Assembly (NCBI GenBank): GCA_017383485.1
Contig: JAFNXM010000022.1
Span: 1 to 63,784, forward strand
Source: Bacteroidaceae bacterium
Lineage (GTDB): Bacteria > Bacteroidota > Bacteroidia > Bacteroidales > Bacteroidaceae
DNA: 63,784 nt
Direction: 5' to 3'
Made by a program: the position numbers and the translations under genes. The notes under the pieces were generated by a model, which was given only the letters and a program-made list of their open reading frames with translations, did no database searches and was not told where the DNA came from. How positions within the stretch are numbered: position 1 is the first letter of the stretch; the number at the start of each line of letters is the position of its first letter. This document shows positions 42,035-51,822 of the stretch, piece by piece.

Positions 42035-43024
42035 TTATCCTTTTACGATTTCGTTCTTTTTGAAATAGTCTTCAAATATACGTGCACTTTCTGGATGCAG
42101 TTCGACAAATGTGTCGATGTGACGCATGCGTTTTTCTTCCAGTATCTCGTCGATAGCGATCAGTATACCAGTCTCTTCCACTTCGCCGAATTCGTGGTTG
42201 ACAGCCGTACCAAATACACGCATCGTAGGGCTCAATCCCATGTAAGCGTTGACCAATGGGGGAATGTTGAAGCCTGTTTTGCGCACTTCGGTGTTCAAGA
42301 TCTTGTAGTCCTCGCGGAATGTCTCTTCGGTGAAGAGTTTTTCCAATTCCGCAGGGTCTGTATCCAATTGCAAAGGATCTGTGGGATAAACCAAGCGGTC
42401 GGGATCGTTGAAGTGCTTATTGAGGAAGTAGAGGATCATGTCGCGTGCTTCGCGATTGAACGAAGGATACATGGTCATCTTGCCAAAGAAATACTTTAAG
42501 TTGGGGATGACGATGGTCAGGGCACCAAGGCCGTCCCAGAGATTATCCAAAGCAAAGAGGCCCTTGGTAGATGTTCTGGTGCTTTGGTATTCGAGCGTCA
42601 CGAAGGAGCGGCCCAGCTCCACGGTGTCGACCATATAGTCCTTGATAAACTGATCTGAGAATTTGAACATATGTCCTGTGGCCAACTTGGGCTGTCCGTC
42701 CTCGGCATATTCGATTTCTCGACCAGGCAAGAAGCGGTATCCACCGAGAATTTGCTCGTCTTCTGGGCACCATACGATCAATTGATAGTAGGGGTGATCG
42801 CAGGTGTCGAATTCGTCCAAGTCGAGCGCTAATCCAGTACCTCCGCCAGCTGCGCGGAAGGCAATTTCACGCAAACGACCTATCTCGCGTACGACATTGG
42901 GAGCTTGTTGGTAGGTAACGATATAGAGTTCGTTGCCCGCCTTGTTCGTGGTGCGCAATCTGCGCTCGGGAGTAAGTTCAGCTTTTAATAATTCTCTCGA
43001 TACCGGAGCAATAATTTCTTCCAT
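42035..43024 (-). CDS. glsB: GNAT-type N-acyltransferase, GlsB-like
   Basis: A 329-residue protein of the hemolysin/OlsB-like GNAT group (AFRAAGGGTGLALDLDEFDT, YYQLIVWCPEDEQILGGYRF, VDTVELGRSFVTLEYQ). In Bacteroides thetaiotaomicron the GlsB/GlsA pair makes glycine lipids by N- and then O-acylation. The pairing with a PlsC-like gene 112 bp upstream on the same strand supports that assignment, though it rests on recognition of the pair and not on a search. Acyl donor would be acyl-ACP or acyl-CoA. Terminator at 41851. Confidence 0.75.
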   Translation of the reverse strand: MEEIIAPVSRELLKAELTPERRLRTTNKAGNELYIVTYQQAPNVVREIGRLREIAFRAAGGGTGLALDLDEFDTCDHPYYQLIVWCPEDEQILGGYRFLPGREIEYAEDGQPKLATGHMFKFSDQFIKDYMVDTVELGRSFVTLEYQSTRTSTKGLFALDNLWDGLGALTIVIPNLKYFFGKMTMYPSFNREARDMILYFLNKHFNDPDRLVYPTDPLQLDTDPAELEKLFTEETFREDYKILNTEVRKTGFNIPPLVNAYMGLSPTMRVFGTAVNHEFGEVEETGILIAIDEILEEKRMRHIDTFVELHPESARIFEDYFKKNEIVKG

Positions 43025-43136
43025 AATATATAGTGATTAGAAGGTAGGGAGGTAATACGGTCGAAAAATTAGGTATTTCTAGCTATCAAAGTTATTCAGC
43101 CCTAAAACTTTTGACGTGTTACCAATAACCTTGAAT

Positions 43137-43964
43137 TTACAATTTGTAGACTTCGTCCTGTACATACTGCGCCCACTGCAATGGCGTGCGGGACTTATCA
43201 AATGTCTGCCAGGGTATGGGTTTGCCAATTTTTACAACGAAGGTTTTGTCGCGATTGCCAAACATTTCGTCGACCAAGTAGATCATTGCAACATTGAACT
43301 TGAGACGGAAAAATTTGCAAATATTGGCGATGCGATAAAACTTCTCAGAATTTCTGCCACCAAAGTGGATAGGCACGATGTCTCTTTGGGTTTCTACACT
43401 CTTAGTGATAAAAGTTTTATTCCAGGGCAGGTCGCGTATCACACCCTTTTGCTTTCTTGAGCAAAGTCCTGCTGGAAACATGATAATATGGTTCTCGCTC
43501 TTAAATCCAGCTTCGACCATAAGTGGGAACTGGCGGCTTTGCTTCCCTGTCTTATTGATAGGAATGCACAAGGGAGCCAAACCGGGGAGATTCATCAAGA
43601 GATCGTTGACAAGATATTTAATCTGGCCTTCGTAGCGACTACCCAAAACAGCACCGAGTGCTACTCCGTCCAATCCTCCGAGAGGGTGATTGCTCACGAA
43701 AGTATAGCGTTTGGGATCTTCTGAACTGGGAAGGTTCTCTTCGCCTTCGATGACTAATTTCATGCCAAGGTGTTCGACAACATCCTCCACCCATGGCACA
43801 CCTTGAATATCGCCTTCTTTTTCCAGGAAAGCATTAACTTCATCTTGATGCAAACGACGCTTTAACCATGATACAAGGAAGCGGGGCACACGCTTAGCTT
43901 TGTCGCCCATCTTGCTTTGTAGAATTTTGTCAACGTCTATTCTCAATACTTCGTTGTTGTTCAT
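43137..43964 (-). CDS. glsA: PlsC-like O-acyltransferase, GlsA-like
   Basis: A 275-residue lysophospholipid acyltransferase-type protein. The active-site motif is SNHPLGGLDG, where the histidine and aspartate are separated by five residues (HX5D) instead of the usual four, as in the glycine-lipid/hemolysin-like subgroup. Other blocks are IIMFPAGLCSRKQKGVIRDL and VPIHFGG. It would O-acylate the N-acylglycine made by the GlsB-like enzyme next to it. A -7-like TATTTTTG (minus strand, 43983-43990) lies upstream, and three 21 bp repeats lie ~250 bp upstream. Confidence 0.75.
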   Translation of the reverse strand: MNNNEVLRIDVDKILQSKMGDKAKRVPRFLVSWLKRRLHQDEVNAFLEKEGDIQGVPWVEDVVEHLGMKLVIEGEENLPSSEDPKRYTFVSNHPLGGLDGVALGAVLGSRYEGQIKYLVNDLLMNLPGLAPLCIPINKTGKQSRQFPLMVEAGFKSENHIIMFPAGLCSRKQKGVIRDLPWNKTFITKSVETQRDIVPIHFGGRNSEKFYRIANICKFFRLKFNVAMIYLVDEMFGNRDKTFVVKIGKPIPWQTFDKSRTPLQWAQYVQDEVYKL

Positions 43965-44143
43965 AATTTCTCAATTATTGTGCAAAAATAACTTTTTTTT
44001 TGAATGCTTTAATACGGAAAAGCACATTTTATACCATTCGCAAGGTTTTAACGACCATTTCTTTAATTTTAAAGCACAAATATTTGCATTTTTTCACCCT
44101 ACCTACTACGAAATAGTTCTAATCATTAGTAACCCAAAATAAA

Positions 44144-44182
44144 TATGACCGAAATGCAGCACATTGTCTGATTTCGGTCATA
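44144..44182. terminator. Hairpin downstream of pflA
   Basis: TATGACCGAAAT (44144-44155) and its exact inverse (44171-44182) form a 12 bp stem around a 15 nt loop. It lies ~130 bp past the pflA stop codon on the minus strand. Confidence 0.6.
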
Positions 44183-44209
44183 TTATAGGTATTATATTAG
44201 GGAACGAAT

Positions 44210-44272
44210 TTGATATAAGAGAGAACAGATTTGATATAAGAGAGAACAGATTTGATATAAGACTATCATAAA
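44210..44272. repeat. 21 bp tandem repeat, three copies
   Basis: TTGATATAAGAGAGAACAGA-type units start at 44210, 44231 and 44252 with exact 21 bp spacing; the third is partial. Confidence 0.8.
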
Positions 44273-44314
44273 GTCCTATATTTATCACACCACTTGGGAT
44301 AATTCACATTTGAT

Positions 44315-45046
44315 TTAATTCACTACCAATTGGGGAAAGTATTCTCGCAAAATATCTTCTGCCTTTTTCAATTGTTCGGGAGTATTTTCCTTGGTGTCGG
44401 GCAGTTGATAAGCCCATCCCATGGCTTCATACTTATGTACGCCGAGGCGGTGGTAGGGTAAAAGCTCTACGCGCTCGATACACTTATACCCTGCAAAATG
44501 TTCGCCGAGGGCGCGCAAATCTTCCTCGAAGTCGCTCAAACCTGGCACTAAGACATAGCGCAACCAAAAGGGGTGATTGTGCTGTTCGAGCCATTCAGCC
44601 GTCTCGAGTGTGCGAGAGTTTGGACGGCCCGTGATATGCTCGTGGCGCGCATTATTGATTTGTTTCACATCCAAGAGCACGAGATCCGCCAACGAGAACA
44701 ATTCCTCGACATGTTTATTCCAAACCGCACCATTCGAATCCACGCAGATATGAAGTCCCGCCTCTTTCAACTGACGAAACAGAGGCACGAGCGCTTCCGC
44801 TTGCACAGTAGGTTCTCCGCCTGAGAAAGTTATTCCACCACGCTTGCCAAAAAAAGGTTTCATACTTATGGCTTGCTCGAGAATATAACTTGCATCTGTT
44901 TCCTTAGACTCTCCAACAGGGTCAATAGTGTCTGGATTGGCACAGTAAAGGCACTTGAATGGACAACCTTGCAAAAAAACTACGTAACGTAATCCTGGGC
45001 CATCAAAGGTACCCATAGATTCGTAGGAGTGTACTTTTATTTTCAT
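44315..45046 (-). CDS. pflA: Pyruvate formate-lyase activating enzyme
   Basis: PflA is a radical SAM enzyme that puts the glycyl radical on PFL. The 243-residue protein has the cluster motif FLQGCPFKCLYCANPD (CxxxCxxC) and the GG(I/V)TFSGGEPTVQ SAM-binding turn near residue 70. It is 115 bp downstream of pflB on the same strand, the usual arrangement. Cytoplasmic. Confidence 0.95.
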   Translation of the reverse strand: MKIKVHSYESMGTFDGPGLRYVVFLQGCPFKCLYCANPDTIDPVGESKETDASYILEQAISMKPFFGKRGGITFSGGEPTVQAEALVPLFRQLKEAGLHICVDSNGAVWNKHVEELFSLADLVLLDVKQINNARHEHITGRPNSRTLETAEWLEQHNHPFWLRYVLVPGLSDFEEDLRALGEHFAGYKCIERVELLPYHRLGVHKYEAMGWAYQLPDTKENTPEQLKKAEDILREYFPQLVVN

Positions 45047-45160
45047 CGTAATTCAGGAAAATCGATAAAACAAAAGAGTGAACTCACCTCAGTCAAACAT
45101 TGTACGACCGAGGATGGGTCCACTCCTTATTATATTAATATCTGTCGTTTTTCACAAGGA

Positions 45161-47389
45161 TTACATACCTTGGTGGAAAGAACGGCTGATAACTTCCAAT
45201 TGATGTTCGCGGCTCAACTTAATGAAGTTTACTGCGTAACCGCTGACGCGGATTGTCAATTGAGGATACTTTTCAGGATGTTCCATAGCATCTTCCAACA
45301 TCTCGCGGTTCAGTACGTTCACATTCAAGTGGTGTGCACCCTTAGTGAAGTATCCATCCATCATTGTTACGAGATTTTCTACGCGTTCTTCTGGAGTTGG
45401 ACCGAGTGACTTAGGTACGATAGAGAAGGTGTTTGAAATACCGTCTTGTGAGTCGCGGTAGCGCAATTTAGCAACACTTGCCAAAGATGCGATAGCACCG
45501 CTCTTGTCACGACCATGCATTGGGTTTGCACCAGGTGCGAAAGCTACTCCCTTAGCTCTACCATCAGGAGTTGCACCAGTCTTCTTACCATACATTACGT
45601 TTGATGTAATTGTAAGCAAAGAAAGTGTAGGACGAGCATTCTTGTATACAGGGAGTTTCTTCAATTCTTCGCTGAAGAAATATACGAGGTCTACGCCCAA
45701 ATGGTCAACGTGGTCGTCGTTGTTACCGAAGCATGGGAATTCGCCTTCGATATCAAATCCTTCTGTCAAGCCGAGTTCGTTGCGCTTAGCAGTAACCTTT
45801 GCATACTTGATAGCAGAAAGTGAGTCGAGTACGATAGAAAGACCTGCAGCACCATAAGCAAGGTTGATTTGAGGATCAGTATCTACAAACGCCATTTGTG
45901 CTTTTTCGTAGTAGTACTTATCGTGCATGTAGTGGATGATGTTCATTGACTCGTTGTAAACGCGTGCGATTTCCACCAATACTTTCTTATAGTTGCGCAA
46001 TACTTCGTCGTAGTTGAGCTCGTCTGATGTGAGTTCGGGGATGCCTTGTACCATCAATGTACCGGTATTTTCGCAACGTCCGCCGTTGAGGGCCAACAAG
46101 AGCGCCTTAGCCATATTACAACGTGCGCCGAAGAATTGGATTTGGCGACCGATATCTTGATAAGATACGCAGCATGCGATTCCGTAGTCGTCTGAGTGAC
46201 GAACTTCACGCATCAATGTGTCGTTTTCATATTGGATAGAGCTGGTGTCAACACTAACCTTTGCACAGAAATTCTTAAAGCCTTCAGGCAATTCTGGGCT
46301 CCAAAGCACTGTCATATTTGGTTCTGGTGAAGGACCAAGGTTGTAAAGTGTTTGGAGGAAACGGAATGAAGTCTTAGTAACCTTTGTACGACCATCGTTG
46401 AAACGTCCACCAATTGCTTCAGTTACCCAAGTTGGGTCGCCAGCAAAGATATCGTTGTAAGAACCCATGCGGAGGTGACGTACCATACGGAGTTTAATAA
46501 CGAACTGGTCGATCAATTCTTGTGCAAACTCTTCTGTGATGAGGCCGTGCTTCAAATCGTGTTCGATGTAAATATCGAGGAAAGAAGATACGTTACCCAA
46601 AGACATTGCAGCACCGTCTTGTTCCTTCACTGCAGCGAGGTATGCCATATATACCCATTGTACTGCTTCTTGTGCAGTATATGCAGGACGTGAGAGGTCA
46701 AGGCCGTAGTATTCGCCCATGATCTTCATTTCCTTGAGCGCCTTGATTTGCTCTGCCAATTCTTCGCGCAAACGAATGCGTGCGTCTGTCATAGGACCAA
46801 CCAAGTTGCGCACGTCTTCCATCTTAGCTTCGATCAAACGATCCAAACCATAGAGGGCCAAACGTCTGTAGTCACCGATGATACGACCACGTGCATAGTT
46901 GTCGGGCAAACCTGTGATGAAACCGAGTGAACGGAAACGACGAATTTCTTCTGTATAAACATCGAATACGCCGTCGTTGTGTGTCTTGCGGTAGTTGGTG
47001 AAGATGTCCTTAACAGCGGGATTTACTTCCTTGCCGTTTTCAAGACAAGCCTTTTCTACGACCTTGATACCACCGTAAGGCTTAATTGCGCGACGGAGCA
47101 ATTCGTCGGTTTGAAGACCTACGATCAATTCGTTTTCTTGGTCAATATATCCAGCCTTGTGTGAAGATATTGTTGATACTACTTCTGCGTCGAATGAACG
47201 TACACCACCGTTAGCGCGTTCTTCCTCGAGTGCTTCGAGACAGAGGTTCCAGATCTTTTTTGTACGGTTAGTTGGACCAACCAGGAAGGAAGCATCGCCT
47301 TCGTATGGAGTAAGGTTTTTGTAAACGAAGTCTGTCACGTTCACACCTTGAGTCCATGGTCCTTCTTTAAACATTGTTTTCAAGTCCAT
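45161..47389 (-). CDS. pflB: Formate C-acetyltransferase (pyruvate formate-lyase)
   Basis: PFL converts pyruvate and CoA to acetyl-CoA and formate anaerobically. The 742-residue protein has the active-site cysteine pair in [13 protein letters not shown] (~residue 400) and the glycyl-radical loop RVSGYAVNF near the C-terminus (residue ~718). It is the first gene of a pflB-pflA run with its own promoter (47430-47461), divergent from ackA. Formate produced here could feed PurT (5451). Confidence 0.97.
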   Translation of the reverse strand: MDLKTMFKEGPWTQGVNVTDFVYKNLTPYEGDASFLVGPTNRTKKIWNLCLEALEEERANGGVRSFDAEVVSTISSHKAGYIDQENELIVGLQTDELLRRAIKPYGGIKVVEKACLENGKEVNPAVKDIFTNYRKTHNDGVFDVYTEEIRRFRSLGFITGLPDNYARGRIIGDYRRLALYGLDRLIEAKMEDVRNLVGPMTDARIRLREELAEQIKALKEMKIMGEYYGLDLSRPAYTAQEAVQWVYMAYLAAVKEQDGAAMSLGNVSSFLDIYIEHDLKHGLITEEFAQELIDQFVIKLRMVRHLRMGSYNDIFAGDPTWVTEAIGGRFNDGRTKVTKTSFRFLQTLYNLGPSPEPNMTVLWSPELPEGFKNFCAKVSVDTSSIQYENDTLMREVRHSDDYGIACCVSYQDIGRQIQFFGARCNMAKALLLALNGGRCENTGTLMVQGIPELTSDELNYDEVLRNYKKVLVEIARVYNESMNIIHYMHDKYYYEKAQMAFVDTDPQINLAYGAAGLSIVLDSLSAIKYAKVTAKRNELGLTEGFDIEGEFPCFGNNDDHVDHLGVDLVYFFSEELKKLPVYKNARPTLSLLTITSNVMYGKKTGATPDGRAKGVAFAPGANPMHGRDKSGAIASLASVAKLRYRDSQDGISNTFSIVPKSLGPTPEERVENLVTMMDGYFTKGAHHLNVNVLNREMLEDAMEHPEKYPQLTIRVSGYAVNFIKLSREHQLEVISRSFHQGM

Positions 47390-47429
47390 AAATTTAATTG
47401 TTTTATTGACATTATATTTATTTACGCCA

Positions 47430-47461
47430 CAAAGATACTAATTTATATTGAATGCCGCAAA
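47430..47461 (-). promoter_or_regulatory. pflB promoter
   Basis: On the minus strand TTTG (47458-47461), 20 bp spacer, TATCTTTG (47430-47437). The predicted start lies ~35 bp before the ATG. Confidence 0.65.
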
Positions 47462-47790
47462 TATACCATATATATAATATAATAGGAAATATAGAATATG
47501 AATTTCTCTTTATCTCTATTATTTATTGATAGTTGTTCGGTGTGGTGGGTGTAAAATTGGCCATATCGCAGTAAAGCTTTAATAAGACTTTTTGTATATT
47601 TTTTTATTTTTTGAAAGTCTTTTGCTAAGTGGAGTTGGCGAATGAAGGCATTGTACAAAAAGGGGAACTTGAGGAATTGCTATATAGCAGAGTGGAAGAG
47701 GGTTGGAGTGAAAACTTGTCGAAAAGACGTCTTTCGTCATATTTTTAAGAATTATTTGCATGAACAGGTGCTCTGCCACGATTTTATTTG

Positions 47791-47798
47791 TACTTTTG
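47791..47798 (+). promoter_or_regulatory. Likely -7 box of ackA
   Basis: TACTTTTG matches TAnnTTTG, 55 bp before the chosen ackA ATG; there is no strong upstream TTTG. Confidence 0.45.
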
Positions 47799-47853
47799 CA
47801 TGAATTTTAAAGCATTCAGACAAATAATATTAACCAAACACAGATTCACACAA

Positions 47854-49044
47854 ATGAAAATCTTAGTCATCAACTGCGGAAGCAGTTCCATTAAGTACAA
47901 GCTCTACGAGATGGACGACAAGTCTGTACTTGCCGCCGGAGGTATCGAAAAAATTGGACTCGAAGGTTCTTTTTTGAAAACCAAGATCAATGGCAAAACA
48001 AAGATAATCGAATCGCCATGCCCCACTCACACCGAGGGTATTAAGTTAATGTTTGACACATTGCTCCATGCTGAATATGGCGCGATCAAGAGCCTCGACG
48101 AAATTTCGGCAGCTGGTCACCGTATCGTGGCAGGTGGTCGTTTCACCAAGAGTCAGGTTGTGACTCCCGAGATGCTCGAAGAATGGCGCCAATATATGGA
48201 TCTCGCTCCATTGCATAGCCCTGCGCACTTGAAGGGCTACGAAGCTGTAAAAAACATGTTGCCCAACTTGCCACAAGTATTCGTGTTCGACACAGCATTC
48301 CACCAAACAATGCCTAAAAAGTGCTTCATGTATGCTGTGCCCTATAAGTATTATACCGACAACAATATTCGCCGTTGGGGCGCGCACGGCACAAGCCACC
48401 GCTTCGTAGCGGCTCGTGTTGCTGAGTTCCTGGGCGAAAAGGCAGAGGACTTGAAGATCATCACTTGCCACATTGGTAATGGTGCTTCTATCTCAGCTGT
48501 GAAGGACGGCAAGTGCTTTGAAACTTCAATGGGTCTGACTCCGCTCGAAGGTATGATGATGGGCACACGCTCAGGCGACATCGACGCTTCTGCAGTCTTG
48601 GCTATCATGAAAGAAGAAGGCTTGACTCCTGATCAAATGTCTGATCTCCTGAACAAGCAAAGCGGTGTACTCGGTATTTCTGGCGTATCAAGCGATATGC
48701 GCGAAGTTACTGCAGCTGCAGAGGCTGGCAATGCACGTGCAGCACTTGCTCTCGAAATGTACAGCCACCGCATCAAGAAATACATCGGTTCGTACGCTGC
48801 TATCATGGGTGGTGTAGACGTGATCGTATTTACTGCAGGTGTGGGCGAACACCAATGGGATGTGCGCTACAACTCAACTACTGGCCTTGAATTCTTGGGT
48901 GTGAAGCTCGATGAAGCGAAGAACCGCAAGAACTTCGGCGAAGAAGAAATCATTTCTGCCGAAGACAGCCGTGTGAAGGTAGTCGTTGTACCAACAGACG
49001 AAGAATTGATGATCGCAAGCGACACCCTCGAATTGGTATCGTAA
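47854..49044 (+). CDS. ackA: Acetate kinase
   Basis: AckA converts acetyl-phosphate and ADP to acetate and ATP. The frame is open from 47788, but the family start is the ATG at 47854 (MKILVINCGSSSIKYKLYEM). Other signatures are VVTPEMLEEW, FDTAFHQTMP, RRWGAHGTSHRF, NGASISAVKDGKC and FTAGVGEH. About 396 residues, normal length. It is divergent from pflB. No phosphotransacetylase gene is adjacent, so acetyl-P must come from pta elsewhere. Confidence 0.96.
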   Translation: MKILVINCGSSSIKYKLYEMDDKSVLAAGGIEKIGLEGSFLKTKINGKTKIIESPCPTHTEGIKLMFDTLLHAEYGAIKSLDEISAAGHRIVAGGRFTKSQVVTPEMLEEWRQYMDLAPLHSPAHLKGYEAVKNMLPNLPQVFVFDTAFHQTMPKKCFMYAVPYKYYTDNNIRRWGAHGTSHRFVAARVAEFLGEKAEDLKIITCHIGNGASISAVKDGKCFETSMGLTPLEGMMMGTRSGDIDASAVLAIMKEEGLTPDQMSDLLNKQSGVLGISGVSSDMREVTAAAEAGNARAALALEMYSHRIKKYIGSYAAIMGGVDVIVFTAGVGEHQWDVRYNSTTGLEFLGVKLDEAKNRKNFGEEEIISAEDSRVKVVVVPTDEELMIASDTLELVS

Positions 49045-49112
49045 GCACAATGTGCACCATAGCACAGCAAACGAAAAGAATGTAAGTTTCAACAATTTAC
49101 AGTATAAAACGA

Positions 49113-49150
49113 AGTGCGATGTCATAGGCGACATCGCACTTTTTATTTTT
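49113..49150 (+). terminator. ackA terminator
   Basis: AGTGCGATGTC (49113-49123) pairs with GACATCGCACT (49130-49140) around a 6 nt loop, followed by TTTTTATTTTT. Confidence 0.85.
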
Positions 49151-49239
49151 ATTTCATCACTCCTTTATTTTTCAAAAACCAGGAGTTATTAGATATAATT
49201 TTCGCTTATCCAGAAAACGCTAAAAAACCTTAAAATATT

Positions 49240-49578
49240 GCAGAAATTTTGACAAAATAAATTGGCAAACCAGGAGACAAAAATTCATCGTAGACTTGTG
49301 TTTTTTGAAAAAATTAAGGCATGATTGAAAAAAGTCAAGGGTTTGTATCAACAAAGCCTTGGATAATTTTTACGAGACGTCGCGAAATTTCAATTTTCTC
49401 AGACCTTTTTTTGCACAAAATTCAGGAAAATTTCATTTAATATGCACCACATTTGCATAAATATTCACAAAATCGGGCGAAAATCCATATTTCGTGCATA
49501 AATCCTGCATAAACTGATCGCGTGAGAATTGCTCAGACGTACACGGCTTTATATTTCTTGACTTTTACGCGATTCTCG
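49240..49578 (+). repeat. Composite ~340 bp repeat, copy 2
   Basis: It shares the four blocks of copy 1 (8872-9210) at offsets 0, 85, 135 and 329 bp. The last block reads TGACTTTTACGCGATTCTCG, against TGATTTTTATGCGATTCTCG in copy 1. Confidence 0.7.
49301..49414 (+). repeat. Modular intergenic repeat, copy g
   Basis: TTGAAAAAAGTCAAGGGTTT, AAGCCTTGG, GAGACGTCGCGAAATTT and CAGACCTTTTTTTG words in series; it lies inside composite repeat copy 2. Confidence 0.55.
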
Positions 49579-49794
49579 GCCCATTAGGCGTGGCTTTTTT
49601 TTACAAAAAATGGGAAAGTTCTATTACTAATTGCCCCCCATTTTCAAGACTCAATCAGCGACAATTCTGCACCTTTTTCCATCATTTTTTCTCCTCGACC
49701 CGTATCTACGTGTTGCATCCAACGAAAAAACTCCCCTTGCCGCTTTGCCCATTGCCGATATTGGTGTAAATTTGCGTGGTATTCTGAATACGGC

Positions 49795-51723
49795 ATGCTA
49801 GGAATCAAGAAACTCGACATATACATACTTCGCAAGTTCCTTCCGCTATTCGTAGCGGCCTTTTTCATCTGCCTGTTTGTCTTTATGATGCAGTTCACAT
49901 GGCGTTATCTGGACGAATTGGTGGGAAAGGGATTGACGCTGGACATTTTAGCCCAGTTCTTTTGGCATATGGGTCTGACGCTGGTGCCCACCTCTATGCC
50001 CCTGGCAGTACTATTGGCAACGCTGATCACCTTCGGGAATATGGGCGAACAACTGGAACTGCTGGCGATGAAAGCTGCCGGTGTGAGCCTGATGCGCATC
50101 ATGCGCCCTATCCTATTGGTCGCTATCCTCGTAACAGGCATCTCGTTTCATTTCCAAAACAGCACTTCGCCCAAAGCCCAGGTCAACATGCGTACATTAC
50201 TGTACAGCATGAAGCAAACGCAACCAGCTGTAGAAATCCCCGAGGGTGTTTTCTACAACAATGTGCCGAATATGAACGTCTACGTACAACGCAAGATTCC
50301 CAAAACGGGTATGCTCTATCAAGTGATACTGTACAAGACGGACGAGGGATTTGAAAATGCGCAAATCGTACTGGCAGACTCGGGGAAAATGGAAATCACC
50401 GAGGACAAATTGCACTTGAAGGTGACACTGTGGGATGGCAACCTCTATCAGAAGCCGCCATTCAGACCAGGTCAAGGTCCAGCGGGCGTCAATCACCCCT
50501 ACCTGCGCCAACCCTTTCACTACAAGCAATTCCTATACGACTTCGACAGCAACTTCAACATGGCGGACGAGGAGTTGATGCGCAATATGCCCTCGACCAA
50601 ATCCATGGCAAAAATCGAGGTCGATATCGACTCGATGGTCCATATGAGCGACAGCCTCGGCAAACGCAATTTCGCAGCAAGCAAGAGCAGATGGTATGCC
50701 AGTCAACACCTATCAAAAGAAGATTCTACGCATTTGAGGGAACAACTAACCTCTGCGACAAAAGGTGACTTCAACAAGATATATAAAGGACTGCCACAGG
50801 ATGAGAAGGAGAAGGTGCTGCAATCCATGAAGGTGAACATCGCCTCGCAAACCTTGGATTGGGAAGGCATGAGCTTCATGACCAAAGAAAACAACAAGAT
50901 GATACGCCGCCACTGGGTGGAATGGCATCAGAAGATGGCCCTTTCGCTGGCGTGCCTGCTATTCTTCTTCATCGGAGCACCGCTCGGCGCTATTATCCGT
51001 AAGGGTGGCTTGGGATTGCCTACGGTCATTTCCGTCGCCATCTTTATCTTCTATTACATCATCAACACTTCGGGCATGAAGATGGCACGCGATGGCGCCT
51101 GGGATATGGTTTATGGCATGTGGATCAGTTCGGCTGTACTATTGCCAATAGGTATATTCTTCACCTATAAGGCCAACAAGGATTCGAACCTGTTCAACGC
51201 CGAGGCATACAAGCAACTCGTACGAAACATCTTTGGCCTGCGTGTAGTACGCAACATCTCGCGCAAAGAGGTCATCATCGACGACCCTGATTATAGCGCA
51301 ATGTGCGTAGCCATTCAGGAACTGCGCCAAGCATGCGGCGAATACATTGAATTGAAGAAGTTGTACCGTGCGCCAAACTACCTGCGCGTATTCTTCCGCT
51401 ATCAGGAAGACCACCACGCCGAGGAGATCAGCGAACAATTGGAGGCCGTGGTCGAGGTATTGAGCAATACCAAAGACGCTAAGATACTGGGATTGCTCAA
51501 CGAACTACCCATAATATTCGTACGCTCCCACCTGGCACCATTCAACAATGCACGATGGAATCAGATCGCAGGTATCTTGTTGCCCATCGGTATCCTGCTG
51601 TGGTGGCGCATTTGGAACTTCCGCCGCAGATTAAACAACGATATGAAACAAATTATCAGGGTATGCGACATGCTTGAACCTTGCCTTGAAAAATTGAGCA
51701 GAAATAATAAAACAGAAATATAA
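49795..51723 (+). CDS. LptF/LptG-like permease (YjgP/YjgQ family)
   Basis: A 642-residue membrane protein, longer than LptF/G of E. coli (~360) and typical of the Bacteroidetes single permease. N-terminal spans (FVAAFFICLFVFMMQFTWRY, VPTSMPLAVLLATLITFGNM) and a periplasmic beta-jellyroll-like section (residues ~100-375) are followed by three spans (KMALSLACLLFFFIGAPLGA, VISVAIFIFYYIINT, ISSAVLLPIGIFFTY). The ~180-residue C-terminal part is soluble apart from one last span (IAGILLPIGILLWWRIWNF). It should export LPS from the inner membrane with LptBC. ribBA follows after ~100 bp. Confidence 0.88.
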   Translation: MLGIKKLDIYILRKFLPLFVAAFFICLFVFMMQFTWRYLDELVGKGLTLDILAQFFWHMGLTLVPTSMPLAVLLATLITFGNMGEQLELLAMKAAGVSLMRIMRPILLVAILVTGISFHFQNSTSPKAQVNMRTLLYSMKQTQPAVEIPEGVFYNNVPNMNVYVQRKIPKTGMLYQVILYKTDEGFENAQIVLADSGKMEITEDKLHLKVTLWDGNLYQKPPFRPGQGPAGVNHPYLRQPFHYKQFLYDFDSNFNMADEELMRNMPSTKSMAKIEVDIDSMVHMSDSLGKRNFAASKSRWYASQHLSKEDSTHLREQLTSATKGDFNKIYKGLPQDEKEKVLQSMKVNIASQTLDWEGMSFMTKENNKMIRRHWVEWHQKMALSLACLLFFFIGAPLGAIIRKGGLGLPTVISVAIFIFYYIINTSGMKMARDGAWDMVYGMWISSAVLLPIGIFFTYKANKDSNLFNAEAYKQLVRNIFGLRVVRNISRKEVIIDDPDYSAMCVAIQELRQACGEYIELKKLYRAPNYLRVFFRYQEDHHAEEISEQLEAVVEVLSNTKDAKILGLLNELPIIFVRSHLAPFNNARWNQIAGILLPIGILLWWRIWNFRRRLNNDMKQIIRVCDMLEPCLEKLSRNNKTEI

Positions 51724-51822
51724 ACGTTGACTTTTAGTGAGGCCTTAACCCAAAAGTGTCTTGTACGAAAGAGGACAACAAGAACCTATAATTCCAAACT
51801 CAAAACCTAAAACCTCAAAAAT

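Larger units (their letters stand above)
43965..44314. other. 350 bp gap between pflA and the glsA-like gene
   Basis: It has the pflA terminator-like hairpin (44144-44182), three 21 bp tandem repeats (44210-44272) and a likely -7 of the glsA-like gene (43983-43990). No ORF is supported. Confidence 0.65.
47390..47853. other. 460 bp divergent region between pflB and ackA
   Basis: It holds the pflB promoter and, near the right end, a -7 box (TACTTTTG, 47791-47798) for ackA. The middle ~300 bp is AT-rich with no ORF I would support; a regulator site could lie there but I see no clear repeat. Confidence 0.6.
49151..49794. other. 640 bp non-coding, composite repeat copy 2
   Basis: It holds the second composite repeat (49240-49578) and modular repeat copy g. 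Beyond 49600 there is only AT-rich DNA up to the permease ATG at 49795, for which I see no strong -7/-33 pair. Confidence 0.65.

Noticed and set aside
47443-47779. Two overlapping minus-strand ORFs upstream of ackA
   Set aside because: They have no family match, overlap each other and lie in the pflB/ackA promoter region.
49644-49898. 84-aa minus-strand ORF overlapping the permease start
   Set aside because: It overlaps the well-supported permease gene and is not similar to any family I know.
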